Positions 1 to 7,570 of a DNA stretch of 10,633 nt are shown here, one piece after another (within the stretch, counting starts at the first letter, position 1; every line of letters begins with the position of its first letter). Both the position numbers and the translations under genes were made by a program. The notes below the pieces were generated by a model that saw nothing but the letters and a program-made list of their open reading frames with translations, was not told the DNA's origin and made no database searches. The stretch comes from Stramenopiles sp. TOSAG23-2. Lineage: Eukaryota; Sar. Location of the stretch: positions 1 through 10,633 of the forward strand of contig LT650002.1 in the NCBI GenBank assembly GCA_900128395.1, written 5' to 3'.

Positions 1-1
1 A

Positions 2-1727
2 AGAGGCGGAACGAAATCAAGCGGACCCAAATCTTATCAAAAAATGAATTTCAAAAAAGGATTTTGTTATTTCATTTTTTTAAAAATAAATAATTAAATA
101 GATATATCATTTTACAAAATAATAATCGGATATTTGTATGTTAATAATATCAATAATAGGCATATTTTGATCCAATTTCGTTCCCCTTGATTTAGCAGGT
201 AGTGAAAGGTTAAAAAAAGTTGATAGGGAAGATCCAATTACCGGGGAACGAACATTAGATTCAACCATACGACGTGAATCAATGTACATCAATAAAAGTT
301 TAACTTATTTAGAACAATGTGTTGTTGCGCTTACAACAAAAGGACGTACACATATTCCATATCGGCAAACAAAATTAACCAATGTATTAAAAGATTCATT
401 AGGTGGTAATAGTAATACATTGATGGTAGCATGTGTATATGGAGAAGCAACACATATGGAAGAAACATTATCAACATTACGTTTAGCCCAACGTATGATG
501 AAAGTTGAAAATAAATCAGAAGAAATTATTACAATTGATCCATTACGACGTATTAAACAATTGGAAATGACGGTAAAATCATTGAAGCAAGAATTGATGA
601 TGCATGATGCATTGGCAGAACGTAGCGGCGTGACATATGATGATTATACACCAGAGCAAAGGCATGAAGTAGCAACAACGGTACGTGAATATTTAGATGC
701 ACCGCCAGAAACGGAGGAAGGTGTCATACAAATACAAAGTATCCGTCATGTAGTTGAAATATTCCGTGCGTTTAAATTGATTGTGAAAAATGTAGAAAGT
801 CAAACCATGGAAAAATTACGTGGCCAATTCAATTTAAGTGCAAAAGGTGACAATTTGCAAGGAACGACGCAAGATCTTGGCGGTGGAAGCAGTGTTGGTG
901 ATGGTGGTGAGGATGAAGGTGGTGAAATTGAAACTGGTGGTGGATATGCCGTAGGTGTTGCACCACAACAAGCACGTCCAGATAGAATCGATATGGGTGA
1001 TAGTCCAATGAAAAGTGATCGTTCCCCATTAAGTTCACCACAAAGTTCACCAGGGAAAGGCAAATCCAAGGCATCCACCAGCAATATTACAAAAGCATTT
1101 CAATTTGATGATAAAAATAGTGCATTTAATATATATAAAAGTAAAACTGGTTCTGCATTAAATGAAGATTTGATGAAAACAAAGACGAAATTAGTGCAAT
1201 TAAAAGCAAAAGCACGTGTTGTACGTACCAACTTGAATGATTTGAAAACGGTTATTGATAGTTTAAAAACTGGTATTGCACAAAAACGTGCTGCGTACCG
1301 TGCAATTGATGCATCGAAACAGAACGATGATGAAGATGTTGTGGATGAGGAAGAGTTTAGAATGATGAAAGAGGAACAAGATGCAAAACGTAATTACAGA
1401 AAGAATTTTAATGTCTTGAAAGAATTGAGAATGAATATTGAACAATTAACACGACAAGTACAAGCAAAACGTGCTGAATTAGTCCGTAGTTTCGATGAAT
1501 GGTATGCAACTGCTACTGGGGAAGATTTAAATGAAGGTAAAGATGGTAAAAGTGATGATCGTATGGATGAAGGTGAAATGTTTGAGAAAATGGAAATCGA
1601 TCGTGTCATGGAGGAAGATCCTGAAAGTGTTGCCTTTTTCTTAGCGCAGAAAAATTTGGATAAAGCAAGGAGGAAAGATCATGGTAAAACAGCAAGAAAT
1701 ATAAGATCAAAACGTTTGAAAAAGTAA
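2..1727 (+). CDS. KIF9-like kinesin (kinesin-9A family), 3' part, with one intron
   Basis: C-terminal part of a kinesin-9 motor; the 5' part lies outside the window. Proposed exons are 2-52 (17 codons ending KMNF) and about 186-1727 (513 codons, stop TAA). Visible motor motifs: switch II DLAGSER at 189-209, INKSL at 288-302, HIPYRQTKLT at 351-380, DSLGGN at 393-410, then the end of the motor core near MMKVEN. Family-specific marks follow: LKQELMMHDALAER at 582-623, a GVAP motif at 954-965 after an acidic Gly-rich linker, and a C-terminal coiled coil (about 1335-1500) ending in FDEWY (1491-1505), then a basic tail. This matches the architecture I know for KIF9, a protein of motile cilia: the Chlamydomonas relative KLP1 sits on the central pair and mouse KIF9 is needed for normal sperm movement. 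Nucleotide-binding P-loop and switch I would be in the missing part. The gene is oriented like its downstream neighbour. Family assignment is secure; the exact exon junction is not. Confidence 0.9.
53..185 (+). other. Kinesin intron, apparently non-canonical boundaries
   Basis: The frame holding DLAGSER runs back only to a TGA at 168-170, and the upstream frame encoding YQKMNF at 35-52 meets a stop further on, so an AT-rich intron lies between. Removing 53-185 gives KMNFLDLAGSER, an excellent kinesin beta7/switch II sequence. Removing 53-179, using the direct repeat AATTTC at 47-52 and 174-179, gives KMNFVPLDLAGSER. Neither intron has GT-AG ends. The only good GT-AG pair is 66-195 (GTTATT to GATTTAG). 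It also keeps frame but yields KMNFKKGFSGSER, losing the Asp and Leu of switch II. An inverted pair GGAACGAAAT (8-17) and ATTTCGTTCC (175-184) lies near the ends. Presence of an intron is well supported; its ends are inferred. Confidence 0.6.
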
Positions 1728-2311
1728 AAAAAAATATACGAGTACACGAGGAGCGTAAAACGAGAGAGAAAGAGAAAGGCCATCATAAATTGAGCTACAC
1801 GTAGAAAATGTTTTGTGTTTTGTGTGTGTTTAGTGCGTAGTGTGCGTGATAAAAAATATATAAAATTTACGAGTCGTATTTTTTTAAATAATGTACGTAC
1901 GTGTGTTTTATCTATTTTTTCGGTCTGTGCATCGGTATGTATGTATATTGTATGTATATTTCTTTATGTATATGTGTATATGTGTAGTTATTTTTTTTTG
2001 TTTTCATCAATGTAAAGTATTTTTTTATTTTTTTATAGAGTAAAACGTCTACCTGCTATTCTTATATTAATTTTTATTTAGTAAATAATAAAATGATAGT
2101 GTATAAATGGCAACTATAATTAAAAATTTATCATTAAAAGATGCTTTAAAAAAGGTTGATAAACTTATTGAACGTGGATATAAATGCAAGATACGTAATA
2201 TGTATTATAAAAAAAACATCTTCTACATTATTATTAATTGTTTTAAATACTAATTTTATCTAGAAAAAGTGTGGTTTTTATGTTTAGGTTTTCCGTATAT
2301 TTATAGTAAAA
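1728..2311. other. Intergenic region after the kinesin gene
   Basis: This is the 3' flank of the kinesin gene and presumably the 5' flank of the small membrane protein gene. It starts with a purine-rich stretch, then has T- and GT-rich sequence with TGTATGTATAT-like tracts around 1930-1990. A 66-codon frame at 1815-2015 consists of this GT/T-rich simple sequence and is not credible as a gene. The 48-codon ORF at 2107-2253 is listed separately. I see no RNA gene. Confidence 0.6.
2107..2253 (+). CDS. Doubtful small ORF or first exon, 48 codons
   Basis: An ATG opens 48 codons starting MATIIKNLSLKDALKKVDKL and ending at TAA 2251-2253. The first 30 residues have a codon texture and an amphipathic Lys/Leu pattern more like protein than the surrounding simple sequence, while the last 18 are poor (Tyr/Ile/Asn/Lys only). 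This could mean a first exon running into an intron, for example at the GT at 2195. I tried joining it through the AG sites at 2262-2263 and 2286-2287 to the downstream 116-residue frame and found no joining that keeps frame, so I keep it separate. I recognise no family. It may be chance. Confidence 0.2.
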   Translation: MATIIKNLSLKDALKKVDKLIERGYKCKIRNMYYKKNIFYIIINCFKY

Positions 2312-2662
2312 ATGGCTTCAATTGTTTCCGATCCAATACAAAACGTACAAAATATGCTTAAACAGAAGCAAGATACAATCGCTGCATTTGAAGAAGACCT
2401 ACAATTCACCATACCAATAAGAAACCTCACAAGCGATGAAAAACATCAGGAGAGTTATGCTAGATTGTACGGAAAGATGGACGAGATTCTTTACAAACTA
2501 CTAGAAGTGGATACTAAGTTGAATGTGAGATTGGGGCAAATAGAAGCAAATACTTTCATTAGAGTGGATCGTATAAAATTTCTCACATGGGTTGTTGCAT
2601 CTTTCGCTATGCTTTTTACCATTATTTTGATGCTTTCTTATCTTCAACTAAGGAATAGTTAA
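2312..2662 (+). CDS. Small tail-anchored membrane protein, unknown family
   Basis: A 116-residue protein from ATG 2312 to TAA 2660-2662. Residues 1-85 are hydrophilic and mostly helical in character, with regularly spaced leucines in KMDEILYKLLEVDTKL (about 55-70) suggesting a coiled coil. A single hydrophobic segment lies at about 90-111 and only about five residues (QLRNS) follow it. No signal peptide is present, so this looks like a C-terminally anchored protein facing the cytosol, of the general SNARE-like or organelle-adaptor layout, though no SNARE motif or other family is recognised. The frame is open a further eight codons upstream to a TAG at 2285-2287, and TTTAG there could also be a 3' splice site, so an upstream exon is possible. 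An AATAAA at about 2670-2675 lies just after the stop. Coding is supported by balanced composition in an AT-rich background. Confidence 0.7.
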   Translation: MASIVSDPIQNVQNMLKQKQDTIAAFEEDLQFTIPIRNLTSDEKHQESYARLYGKMDEILYKLLEVDTKLNVRLGQIEANTFIRVDRIKFLTWVVASFAMLFTIILMLSYLQLRNS

Positions 2663-3158
2663 AAAGATGAATAAATTTTTTTAGGTTGTAAACGTGTTTG
2701 TTAAAGTTAGTATTATTGATTGATTAAATTAAAAATTAAAAAGGTTGGTGATTTTAGAAAGGATTGTTGGATTCATCACTATAGTACTTAATTATTGTTT
2801 AAAATAAAAAGCTAAAAAAAAAGTATAAGTTTAAATACGAAGGAAAGAATAAAAGTGGTATAACAAAGCATAATGGTCTATTTTGAGATCAATTAAAAAA
2901 AAGTTATGGTGTAATTTATGGTCTACGAAGGATACGAAGGAAATATGATAGATTTTAAGAAAAAATAAAAAAAAAATATTTCAATATTGAAAAAATATTT
3001 TTTGGTTTTAATATTGAGAAAAATATTTTTTGGTTTTAATATTTATTGATGAATATTTTTAGGATAAATTTCTTAAAATAAATTAAAATTTACGATTAAA
3101 AAAGGGTAGTCATGAAAATCAAGAACGAAAATATATTTTGGAATACTTAATTTGATCA
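2663..3158. other. AT-rich intergenic DNA, no gene seen
   Basis: No reading frame of credible composition lies here on either strand. The stretch is A-rich, contains GAAGGA-type short repeats around 2840 and 2930, and the 27-bp tandem repeat listed separately, and leads into the satellite array. Confidence 0.6.
2983..3044. repeat. 27-bp tandem repeat, just over two copies
   Basis: The sequence beginning AATATTGA recurs at 2983, 3010 and (partly) 3038, spacing 27 and 28 bases. Each unit contains AAATATTTTTTGG and TTTTAATATT. It is imperfect and very AT-rich. Confidence 0.7.
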
Positions 3159-3865
3159 AGTAAGGTAAATAGTAAAAATCTAGTTGTGTATATACAAGTA
3201 AAATCGGAGTAGTACTCAGTATATCAATCTAATTTTTGTCTTTATAGAAGTTGATTTTGAGAGAATAAGTGATAAAACCCTAAAATCTAACGTGTATTCT
3301 CTCAAAATAAGAAGTAAAATAGTTAAATCTAGTTGTGTATATACAGGTAAAATCGTAGTAGTACTGTATATATCAATCTAATTTTTGTGTTTATAGAAGT
3401 TGATTTTGAGAGAATAAGTGATAAAACCCTACAATCTAACTTAAATTCTCTCAAAATAAGAAGTAAAATAGTTAAATCTAGTTGATGTATATATAGTTGG
3501 GATCTGAGTAGTACTCAGTATATCAATCTAATTTTTGTCTTTATAGAAGTTGATTTTGAGAGAATAAGTGATAAAACCCTAAAATCTAACGTGTATTCTC
3601 TCAAAATAAGAAGTAAAATAGTTAAATCTAGTTGTGTATATACAGGTAAAATCGTAGTAGTACTGTATATATCAATCTAATTTTTGTGTTTATAGAAGTT
3701 GATTTTGAGAGAATAAGTGATAAAACCCTACAATCTAACTTAAATTCTCTCAAAATAAGAAGTAAAATAGTTAAATCTAGTTGATGTATATATAGTTGGG
3801 ATCTGAGTAGTACTCAGTATATCAATCTAATTTTTGTCTTTATAGAAGTTGATTTTGAGAGAATA
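3159..3865. repeat. Satellite array: about 149-bp units in a 299-bp higher-order repeat
   Basis: Five units start (at AGTTG) at 3182, 3331, 3480, 3630 and 3779, spacing 149, 149, 150 and 149; the fifth breaks off at 3865. Two unit types alternate. Type B (3331, 3630) carries TATACAGGTAAAATCG and TTTTTGTGTTTATAG; type C (3480, 3779) carries TATATAGTTGGGATCTGAG and TTTTTGTCTTTATAG. The first unit is a variant that matches C from 3207 onward. By direct reading, 3207-3566 and 3506-3865 are identical at a 299-bp offset, so the array grew by duplicating pairs of units, recently. Each full unit contains an inverted repeat (see separate entry). No coding potential is seen. Confidence 0.9.
3253..3307. 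repeat. Inverted repeat inside each satellite unit
   Basis: In the first unit ATTTTGAGAGAATA at about 3254-3267 is the exact reverse complement of TATTCTCTCAAAAT at about 3295-3308, with a loop of about 27 bases containing AAAACCCTAAAATC. The same arms recur in the later units; in the B units the right arm is AATTCTCTCAAAAT, one base less complementary. After the last unit a decayed version remains (GAGAGAATA at 3857-3865 and TTCTCTC near 3900). Confidence 0.75.
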
Positions 3866-4200
3866 TGCGGTGTATATGGTGTGTAGTAAGGTTAAGTTGT
3901 TCTCTCAAGTGAATATTAAAAATAAATTTTAGGTTTTAAAAAGGGTAACTAAGAAAATGAAAGCTTAATTTTAATTAAAATTGAGAGCGAATATTTTTTT
4001 ATGTAGTGGAGTTTCTAAAAATCACCAAAATATTTTGTACTAGAAAAGTGGAGTTTTTAAAAATTACCAAAATATTTACTAAAAAATCTGGAGTGTTTTG
4101 ACCACTTTTGCCGATATAACGGTAGTTAGAATTAGGGTTACTAGCTATATTCCGAAAAATGACCAACTATTCAAAAACGGTAAAGTGGGTAATTTTATTT
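3866..4200. other. Intergenic DNA with a 42-bp direct repeat
   Basis: Between the satellite and the fold-back element. AGTGGAGTTTCTAAAAATCA at 4005 recurs as AGTGGAGTTTTTAAAAATTA at 4047, a 42-base spacing, each followed by CCAAAATATT, with a third, weaker echo near 4088. A 65-codon frame at 4098-4295 runs into the palindromic element and is not credible as a gene. Confidence 0.6.
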
Positions 4201-4429
4201 ACCTGCTAATGAATCCAAGAATCCTAATTATGAATAAAAACCGGAGTACTAACCTTGGTCATTTAAGGACTTACTACATGTTGTGGTGCTGGTAACGTGT
4301 TACCAGTGCCACAACATGTACCTAACTCTAATGCTATTAGGATCCTAATGTACATTAGCAGGTGAATAGCATATGGAAATAGGCGGGGTTAGTCCTTAAA
4401 TGACCAAGGTTAGTACTCCGGTTTTTATT
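4201..4429. mobile_element. Fold-back / MITE-like palindromic element
   Basis: Perfect inverted arms of 39 bp at 4233-4271 and 4391-4429 (outer end AATAAAAACCGGAGTACTAA, inner end TTTAAGGACT) enclose 119 bp. Inside is a 46-bp near-perfect palindrome at 4275-4320 (TACATGTTGTGG outward from a GT centre, two mismatched positions per arm). A further pair ACCTGCTAATG at 4201-4211 and CATTAGCAGGT at 4353-4363 crosses the first arms. The inner part also has ATTAGGATCCTAAT (4336-4349, a perfect palindrome) flanked by ATGCTATT and AATAGCAT. This resembles a non-autonomous fold-back or miniature inverted-repeat element. No transposase is visible, and I cannot define clear target-site duplications. Mobility is inferred; the palindromes are seen directly. 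Confidence 0.65.
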
Positions 4430-4519
4430 AATATATGTGATATCATATAGGGAGTATCATTATATGATATGATATGCGTATATATGATATGTAATATATA
4501 AATCCACAATCCACACATT
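4430..4519. repeat. TA/GATATG simple-sequence tract
   Basis: Degenerate repeats of ATATGATAT with short palindromes (TGATATCA, ATCATTATATGAT) fill the space between the fold-back element and the stop codon of the EGF-like gene. This would lie in the 3' untranslated region of that gene. Confidence 0.6.
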
Positions 4520-5968
4520 TTATTTTTTTCTAAACGCACCACCACCACCACCGGCACCACCACTGTCTCTCCACCAATCACTAGGTTTCTCATCAATTGC
4601 AATTGGATAATTCACTGGTTTTTGCATTTCACTTGTTACTTGAGGTGGCTCTCTAGGTGGATATGGAAAACGACGTCTTCTTGGATCAGCACAAGGATCA
4701 TCTAATGCATAAGAGCTTGCTGGTCCCATACATGGTGGGAGTGGGACGGGAGATGCTGGACGTTGACAACTAGTATCTAATGGGGAACATTTTTTTTGTG
4801 AATTGGATAAATCATGTTCACATGTTTTACCTGCCCATCCGTTCGTACATCGACATGCCATAACCGGTGGTTTTGGCGGTTCGTTATTCATGAAGGAACC
4901 TAATATTGAATTTTGTCCAAGGTCTTGTGGTATTTTTATTTCACCTTCAACGGCATTACCAATTGCATCGCCAAAGCCAGTAATACTACCACCTTTGTTT
5001 TTACCACTACCTCCTTTACTTTTGCTGCTACCACCTTTACTTTTACTACTACCACCTTTGGTTTCACTACTACCACCTTTGCTTTTACTACTACCACCTT
5101 TGCTTTTACTACTACCACCTTTGTTTTTACTACTACCAGATTTTTTCGAGCTGCTACCAGATTTTTTCGAGCTGCTACCACCACCACCACCTTTACTTGA
5201 TTTTGTTGATTGTGATTGTGAACCACCTTTTCTTGATGCAAATGCAACAGTATCTAATTCCTCTGTGGATTTTTGAGTTAATATCCTATTGTTCTTTTTC
5301 GTCTTTTCATTTATCTCTAAAAATACAAATTGTCCATTACTTCTTTCACACGTACCATGACCAGCGCATTCTTCCCCTTGTCCAGGTCCTGGAAGAGTAC
5401 CCTTAGGGCATCCATTACTTTTTACAAAATATTGCATTTTAGCTTTTGCAGCATTTTTTTGCCAAGAAGGTATGCGTTTAATGCCACCTTTTGATGAGCC
5501 ACCTTTTGATGAGCCACCTTTGCTTTTACTGCCACCTTTTGATGAGCCAGAACCTGAGCCAGAACCTAAGCCACCTTTGCCTTTGCTTCCACCTTTGCCT
5601 TTGCTTCCACCTTTGCCTTTGCTTCCGCCTTTGCTTCCACCTTTGCTTTTACTACTACCACCTTTGCTTTTACTACTACCCCCTTTGTTTTTACTACTAC
5701 CACCTTTGCTTTTACTACTACCACCTTTGCCTTTGCTTCCTCCTTTGCTTTTACTACTACCACCTTTGCCTTTGCTTCCTCCTTTGCTCTTACTTGATGT
5801 ACTTTGTGCGCCACCTTTTTGTAACATGTGGTTATTTTCAGTGTGCATATTATTGAACACATTCTGTTTTAAAAGCATTTTATTGGCAACGTTTGTACCT
5901 TCAATTTCCTCTATTAAACTATTATCTGCTGGTTGATTATTATATTTATTATTATTTGTAGGATGATG

Positions 5969-6003
<35 letters not shown>

Positions 6004-6280
6004 GATGATGTGGATGATGGTTTTTGTGCGTTGCTTTTTTTCTAATTACATTTGTATTGATATCATTATTTTTAATCAAAGGATGTACATTGTTGTTATT
6101 GTTTTGATGGTTATGATCGTTTAGACGTTTCTTTTGATTGTTGTTATTATTATTATGTTTTAAACTATATACAGATATAATCAATATATTACATATTATC
6201 AATAATAATGGAAGAAATTTATAATAATAATTCTTGTTCTTTTGAAACATGATCTTCTTGATATTCAATCTATTCTTCAT
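4520..6280 (-). CDS. Secreted Gly-Ser-Lys repeat protein with split EGF-like module
   Basis: A 586-residue protein if translation starts at ATG 6280; an alternative ATG at 6250 would give 576. The frame extends to 6313 but without an upstream ATG. Residues 21-39 (KFLPLLLIICNILIISVYS) look like a signal peptide. Poly-Asn/His-rich sequence follows (42-118), then Gly-Ser-Lys repeats of the GGSSKSK type (160-265). Residues 291-311 (CPKG..., then ECAGHGTCE) look like the first half of an EGF-like module and 476-488 (CRCTNGWAGKTCE) like its second half, separated by about 165 residues holding a second Gly-Ser-Lys block (351-432). A Pro-rich tail with four further cysteines and a Gly-rich end (GGAGGGGG) follow. 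EGF modules are extracellular and disulphide-bonded, so I infer an exported surface, wall or matrix protein. It diverges from the secreted gene at 7571. The family is not recognised. An in-frame intron within the EGF split is possible but no clear site was found. Confidence 0.8.
4985..5230 (-). repeat. Coding repeat block 2 (GGSSKSK type)
   Basis: Degenerate 21-base units encode GGSSKSK, GGSSKNK, GGSSETK and SGSSSKK variants at residues about 351-432 of the secreted protein. On the plus strand they read as ACCACCTTTGCTTTTACTA-like units, which produces long false frames rich in Leu/Pro or Thr/Phe in other phases. Confidence 0.85.
5486..5803 (-). repeat. Coding repeat block 1 (GGSSKSK / GGSKGK type)
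   Basis: Tandem 15- and 21-base units encode GGSSKSK, GGSKGKG and GGSSKG at residues about 160-265, with a short GSGSGS stretch near residue 240. Same unit type as block 2, so the two probably arose by duplication within the gene. The mixture of unit lengths suggests slippage or unequal exchange. Confidence 0.85.
5966..6003. repeat. (TTA/ATT)n microsatellite coding for poly-Asn
   Basis: A run of about twelve TTA/ATT triplets on the plus strand encodes an 11-Asn run on the minus strand at residues 94-104 of the secreted protein. It is flanked by ATG/ATGATG triplets that encode His. Confidence 0.85.
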
Positions 6281-6286
6281 CTCTCT

Positions 6287-6305
6287 TATATATATATATA
6301 TATAT
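6287..6305. repeat. (TA)n tract just upstream of the EGF-like gene start
   Basis: A run of TA dinucleotides lies immediately upstream of the proposed ATG at 6280, in what would be its 5' untranslated region. It may matter for transcription start choice, but that is inference. It is also why the frame appears extended to 6313 (residues IYIYI). Confidence 0.7.
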
Positions 6306-6313
6306 TCAATCAA

Positions 6314-6502
6314 TCAGAAAGTACGTAGTAGATAACAATTATGTTATCGAATACAATATCTATGTATCTAACTATTTATCTGTTTGTTACGACAACACCT
6401 AACATACTTCATATTTGATTAAACAATGTGATATTTATAAGAGATGCCCCTTTTCTTTATTCATTTTTAATGCATTCCTTCATTTTTTTATATATGGTTT
6501 CA
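6314..6502. other. 5' flank of the minus-strand secreted-protein gene
   Basis: AT-rich spacer between the start of the EGF-like gene and the minisatellite, with no gene. It presumably holds the promoter of the minus-strand gene; I recognise no specific element. Confidence 0.5.
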
Positions 6503-7101
6503 GCAGGTGCATAGCATTGATGATCAGGATAGAAATAGGGTTCATGAATGGCAGGTACATAGCATCAATGATCGGGATAGAAATAGGGTTCATGAATGGC
6601 AGGTGCATAGGGTTCATGAATGGCAGGTGCATAGGGTTCATGAATGGCAGGTGCATAGCATTAATTATCGGGATAGAAAACAGGGTTCGTGAATGGCAGG
6701 TGCATAGCATTCATGATCGGGATAGAAACAGGGTTTGTGTATGGCAGGTGCATAGCATCAATGATTTGGATAGAAATAGGGTTCATGAATGGCAGGTGCA
6801 TAGCATCAATGACCGGGATAGAAAATAGGGTTTGTGTATGGCAGGTGCATAGCATTAATTATCGGGATAGAAACAGGGTTCGTGTATGGCAGGTGCATAG
6901 CATTAATGATAGGGATAGAAACAGGGTTCATGAATGGCAGGTGCATAGCATCAATAATTGGGATAGAAAATAGGGTTCATGTATGGCAGGTGCATAGCAT
7001 TAATGATCGGGATAGAAAATAGGGTTCGTGTATGGCAGGTGCATAGCATTAATGATTGGGATAGAAATAGGGTTCGGATATGGCAGGTGCATAGCATTAA
7101 T
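6503..7101. repeat. 48/49-bp minisatellite, about 14 units
   Basis: GCAGGT (or its close variant) begins units at 6503, 6551, 6599, 6623, 6647, 6696, 6744, 6792, 6841, 6889, 6937, 6986, 7035 and 7083. Spacings are 48 or 49, except two half-length units of 24 at 6599 and 6623, which lack the middle part. A typical unit is GCAGGTGCATAGCATTAATG, then ATCGGGATAGAAATAGGG, then TTCATGAATG or TTCGTGTATG. The 49-base units carry one extra A in GATAGAAAA. Because 48 is a multiple of three, all frames look open over long runs on both strands, but the one-base changes break the phase, so I judge the array non-coding. A decayed copy (GCATAGCATTAAATAAATAGCAGGT) follows at about 7151-7175. Confidence 0.92.
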
Positions 7102-7498
7102 GTCGCGTCGTGTGTTCGGCTACAAAATAAGGAATTACAGGATTACAGTTGCATAGCATTAAATAAATAGCAGGTAAATGGCACTATAATATTTAGTACC
7201 TTGTTATAGGCGGCACAATAGGTAATAAAATGACTCTAGAGGTTTAATTAACATGAGTACACACATCATAATAGGAGGAAGACGAGAAGACAAAAGAAAC
7301 TGATGTGAGCTGCTCCCAGTGATTGTTCCCAGCTTCACAGCTTCACAGCACTATATCCGGATCTAAATATGAGGCAGAATAATCTCAACATCATTCATCG
7401 TCGTCGTCGTCGATCTTAAATAAAATAAAAAAAAGAAGGAGGATCATCTAATTCTAATAATAATAATCAAAAGTATTACATGTTCCGAATAATAACAG
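7102..7498. other. Spacer and probable 5' flank of the plus-strand secreted-protein gene
   Basis: No gene. After the minisatellite the sequence becomes less repetitive, with a tandem CAGCTTCACAGCTTCACAGC near 7331 and a (CGT)n run at about 7397-7412, then A-rich purine sequence to the ATG. The promoter and 5' untranslated region of the following gene probably lie here; no specific element is recognised. Confidence 0.5.
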
Positions 7499-7570
7499 AT
7501 GAATGCAAACAGAATAATAGATATAGATATATATATACCTATCTACAGTAGAAACAATCAAACCATCATC

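Noticed and set aside
45-170. In-frame TGA codons near the kinesin intron raised the idea of a reassigned stop codon.
   Set aside because: The same stretch also has TAA, the other genes need no reassignment, and an intron explains the break more simply.
1815-2015. 66-codon frame downstream of the kinesin gene.
   Set aside because: It is built of GT- and T-rich simple sequence (Tyr/Val/Cys/Phe only) with no domain and sits in the probable 3' flank.
2107-2662. The 48-codon ORF and the 116-residue ORF as two exons of one gene.
   Set aside because: No pairing of the visible GT and AG sites that I tried joins them in frame.
3270-3300. CCCTAAA within the satellite suggested telomeric repeats.
   Set aside because: It occurs once per unit inside longer unrelated sequence and is not in tandem; B units have CCCTACA instead.
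3159-3865. Regularly spaced repeats considered as a CRISPR array.
   Set aside because: The units are about 149 bp and repetitive over their whole length, without unique spacers, and the sequence is eukaryotic.
4098-4295. 65-codon frame that might be a transposon fragment.
   Set aside because: It runs through the inverted arm and half of the palindrome, has no recognisable transposase motif, and ends by chance inside the structure.
4803-5936. Plus-strand Leu/Pro-rich and Thr/Phe-rich frames opposite the secreted repeat protein.
   Set aside because: They are antisense readings of the GGSSKSK codon repeats. The minus frame has a signal peptide, cysteine motifs and a single long open frame.
6415-7170. 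Long open frames across the minisatellite on both strands, which look like a repetitive protein (VHEWQVHSIND-type repeats).
   Set aside because: The unit is 48 bases, a multiple of three, so any stop-free phase stays open. One-base insertions in several units shift the phase, the frames overlap in several phases and on both strands, and there is no start context or non-repeat domain.
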